A DNA stretch of 64,000 nt from Imbricaverruca yamaguchii (taxonomy: Eukaryota > Arthropoda > Thecostraca > Neoverrucidae). A model generated the notes under the pieces. The model did no database searches. It had not been told where the DNA came from and was given only the letters and a program-made list of their open reading frames with translations. Location of the stretch: NCBI GenBank assembly GCA_034440575.1, contig JAOTOL010001637.1, forward strand, positions 2,473,501-2,537,500, given 5' to 3'. This document shows, piece by piece, positions 63,052-64,000 of this stretch. The position numbers were made by a program, and so were the translations under genes. How positions within the stretch are numbered: position 1 is the stretch's first letter; the number at the start of each line of letters is the position of its first letter.

Positions 63052-63279
63052 ATGGGGCATGACCAAACTACGCCCGCTCAGTTCCCGCTAGGTGGCAGTG
63101 TCACCGTAGCGGTTATAGAACGCGCGGCATTCATTGCGCATACTGCACGCCAAATAGCGTTCATCGTGTATTTCCCTTGTGTTTCGGGCGTTTGGTGGGT
63201 CGGTGTCAAGTGTTTTTTGGAGGGCTTTAGTCATTATTTGCTACGTTTTGCGTTGCAGTTATTGCTTCTGAATATTGAT

Positions 63280-63971
63280 ATGGAGAAATACGCAGGTCTT
63301 CAAACTGGGCAGCTGAAGGATCTGCTTCGGCAGAGGGGAGCTAGAGTTTCTGGGAAGAAAAGAGATCTTATCGGGCGTCTGGAGGCCTACGACAGGAATG
63401 ACAACTTCGGTCAAGAACCCATCCTCTGTGTGAACGAAGAGGAGCATTTTTTATTCCGAAGGACATTAAAATGGTGACAATCAGCTCAAAACATCATAGT
63501 CAGATGCCCAGGTTGGATTATGGTTCCATTCAGGACTACGTCTTTGATAACGATGTGGTCATGCCTAAATGTGCATTTCCGATGTTCAAACCGAAGTTTG
63601 TTCAGACTGTGCTGTTCGGAATGAGTGATGAGTTCTTCTACTTCAAAGCAACAGTTAAGGCGGAAATGAGGAAGCACGTTGCTTACCATGTGTCTGTTGC
63701 TATTGACATGTCTGCATATGTGCAGCATGGCTTCTGTGAGTGCACTGCTGGGAGCGGCATGCACACACAATGCAAACATGTTGCTGTGCTCCTGTTTATG
63801 CTGGAAAATTTTGTCCGAACGGGTGAGGTTCTGCTGGAGAAGACATGTACGGAAAAAGAAAAAGAGTGGAATAAACCAGTCAAAAGGAAGCTTGTGCATT
63901 CACCAATGAAATGTCGGAAGGTGTCGTACAGGGTGAGCAAATATGCAGGGGATGGTACTGATAGTACTAAG
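63280..63971 (+). CDS. SAP-domain plus SWIM zinc-finger protein, first exon(s); frame broken at a T6A run
   Basis: From ATG 63280 the frame reads MEKYAGLQTGQLKDLLRQRG then ARVSGKKRDLIGRLEAYDRN, a SAP DNA-binding motif. This frame stops at 63475-63477. One base back, a second frame is open from about 63441 through ATG 63471 to the end: MVTISSKHHSQMPRLDYGSI, KPKFVQTVLFGMSDEFFYFK, then CEC-x9-CKH (63735-63779), a SWIM zinc finger. A strong donor AAG|GTAAGT closes the exon at 63971. One extra T in the T run 63447-63452 would join the frames. Proteins with SAP and SWIM, often followed by a YqaJ nuclease, are familiar from invertebrates and may be transposon-derived; any nuclease would lie beyond the window. 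Alternatives are a sequencing error, a fresh frameshift, or two starts. Confidence 0.72.
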
Positions 63972-64000
63972 GTAAGTAATCCTGTGAAAACATGCACAGT

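Noticed and set aside
63052..63279. Upstream extension of the SAP frame as coding sequence
   Set aside because: The frame is open but has no similarity to the domain family; ATG 63280 directly before the SAP motif fits the usual N-terminal position better.

Overview
The window is repeat-rich DNA from an animal nuclear genome. Evidence for this: spliced-looking exons, CR1-type and I-type LINEs, three tRNA-headed SINE families, a TTAA-flanked DNA transposon, long TA and CT microsatellites, and short islands resembling 'cctaacctagcc', which are common in arthropods. An arthropod, possibly a chelicerate, is my guess; the sequence alone does not settle it. No prokaryotic operon, CRISPR array, rRNA gene or functional tRNA gene was seen.

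Region 1 (1-10 kb): a decayed gene of a transposon-related family with zinc fingers (2491-4335) is cut by a SINE. A near-perfect 122-bp palindrome follows, then two candidate exons (6226-6425, 8171-8447) that may be the rest of the same gene. Region 2 (10-16.5 kb): a hammerhead-ribozyme-like motif, a degenerate ~133-bp satellite, and a 16-bp minisatellite whose orientation flips half way. Region 3 (16.57-23.07 kb): duplicated block A, whose second copy lies at 43.02-49.30 kb.

Region 4 (23-29.3 kb): an I-type LINE with RNase H, a CR1-type LINE with an open 3' half, and duplicated block B (26.02-29.25 kb; second copy 50.47-53.98 kb). Region 5 (29.3-42.1 kb): one candidate first exon, then nested LINEs. 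Family X is CR1-like, with an SGNH esterase ORF1, an endonuclease and a reverse transcriptase. Family Y carries a piggyBac-like TTAA element. Region 6 (43-54 kb): second copies of A and B in the same order and orientation, separated by a different middle. Region 7 (54.6-57.8 kb): a second family Y copy on the opposite strand.

Region 8 (57.8-64 kb): the least repeat-laden part. It holds a SINE, an inverted pair of ~400-450-bp paralogous segments, and at the right edge a SAP-domain plus SWIM-zinc-finger gene. That gene has a one-base frame break at a T6A run and continues past the window through a good splice donor.

Most of the window's history can be read as events: SINE insertions with target-site duplications and matching empty sites, LINE deletions at short homologies, and two duplicated blocks that date insertions relative to the duplication. 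No multi-gene pathway is encoded here.
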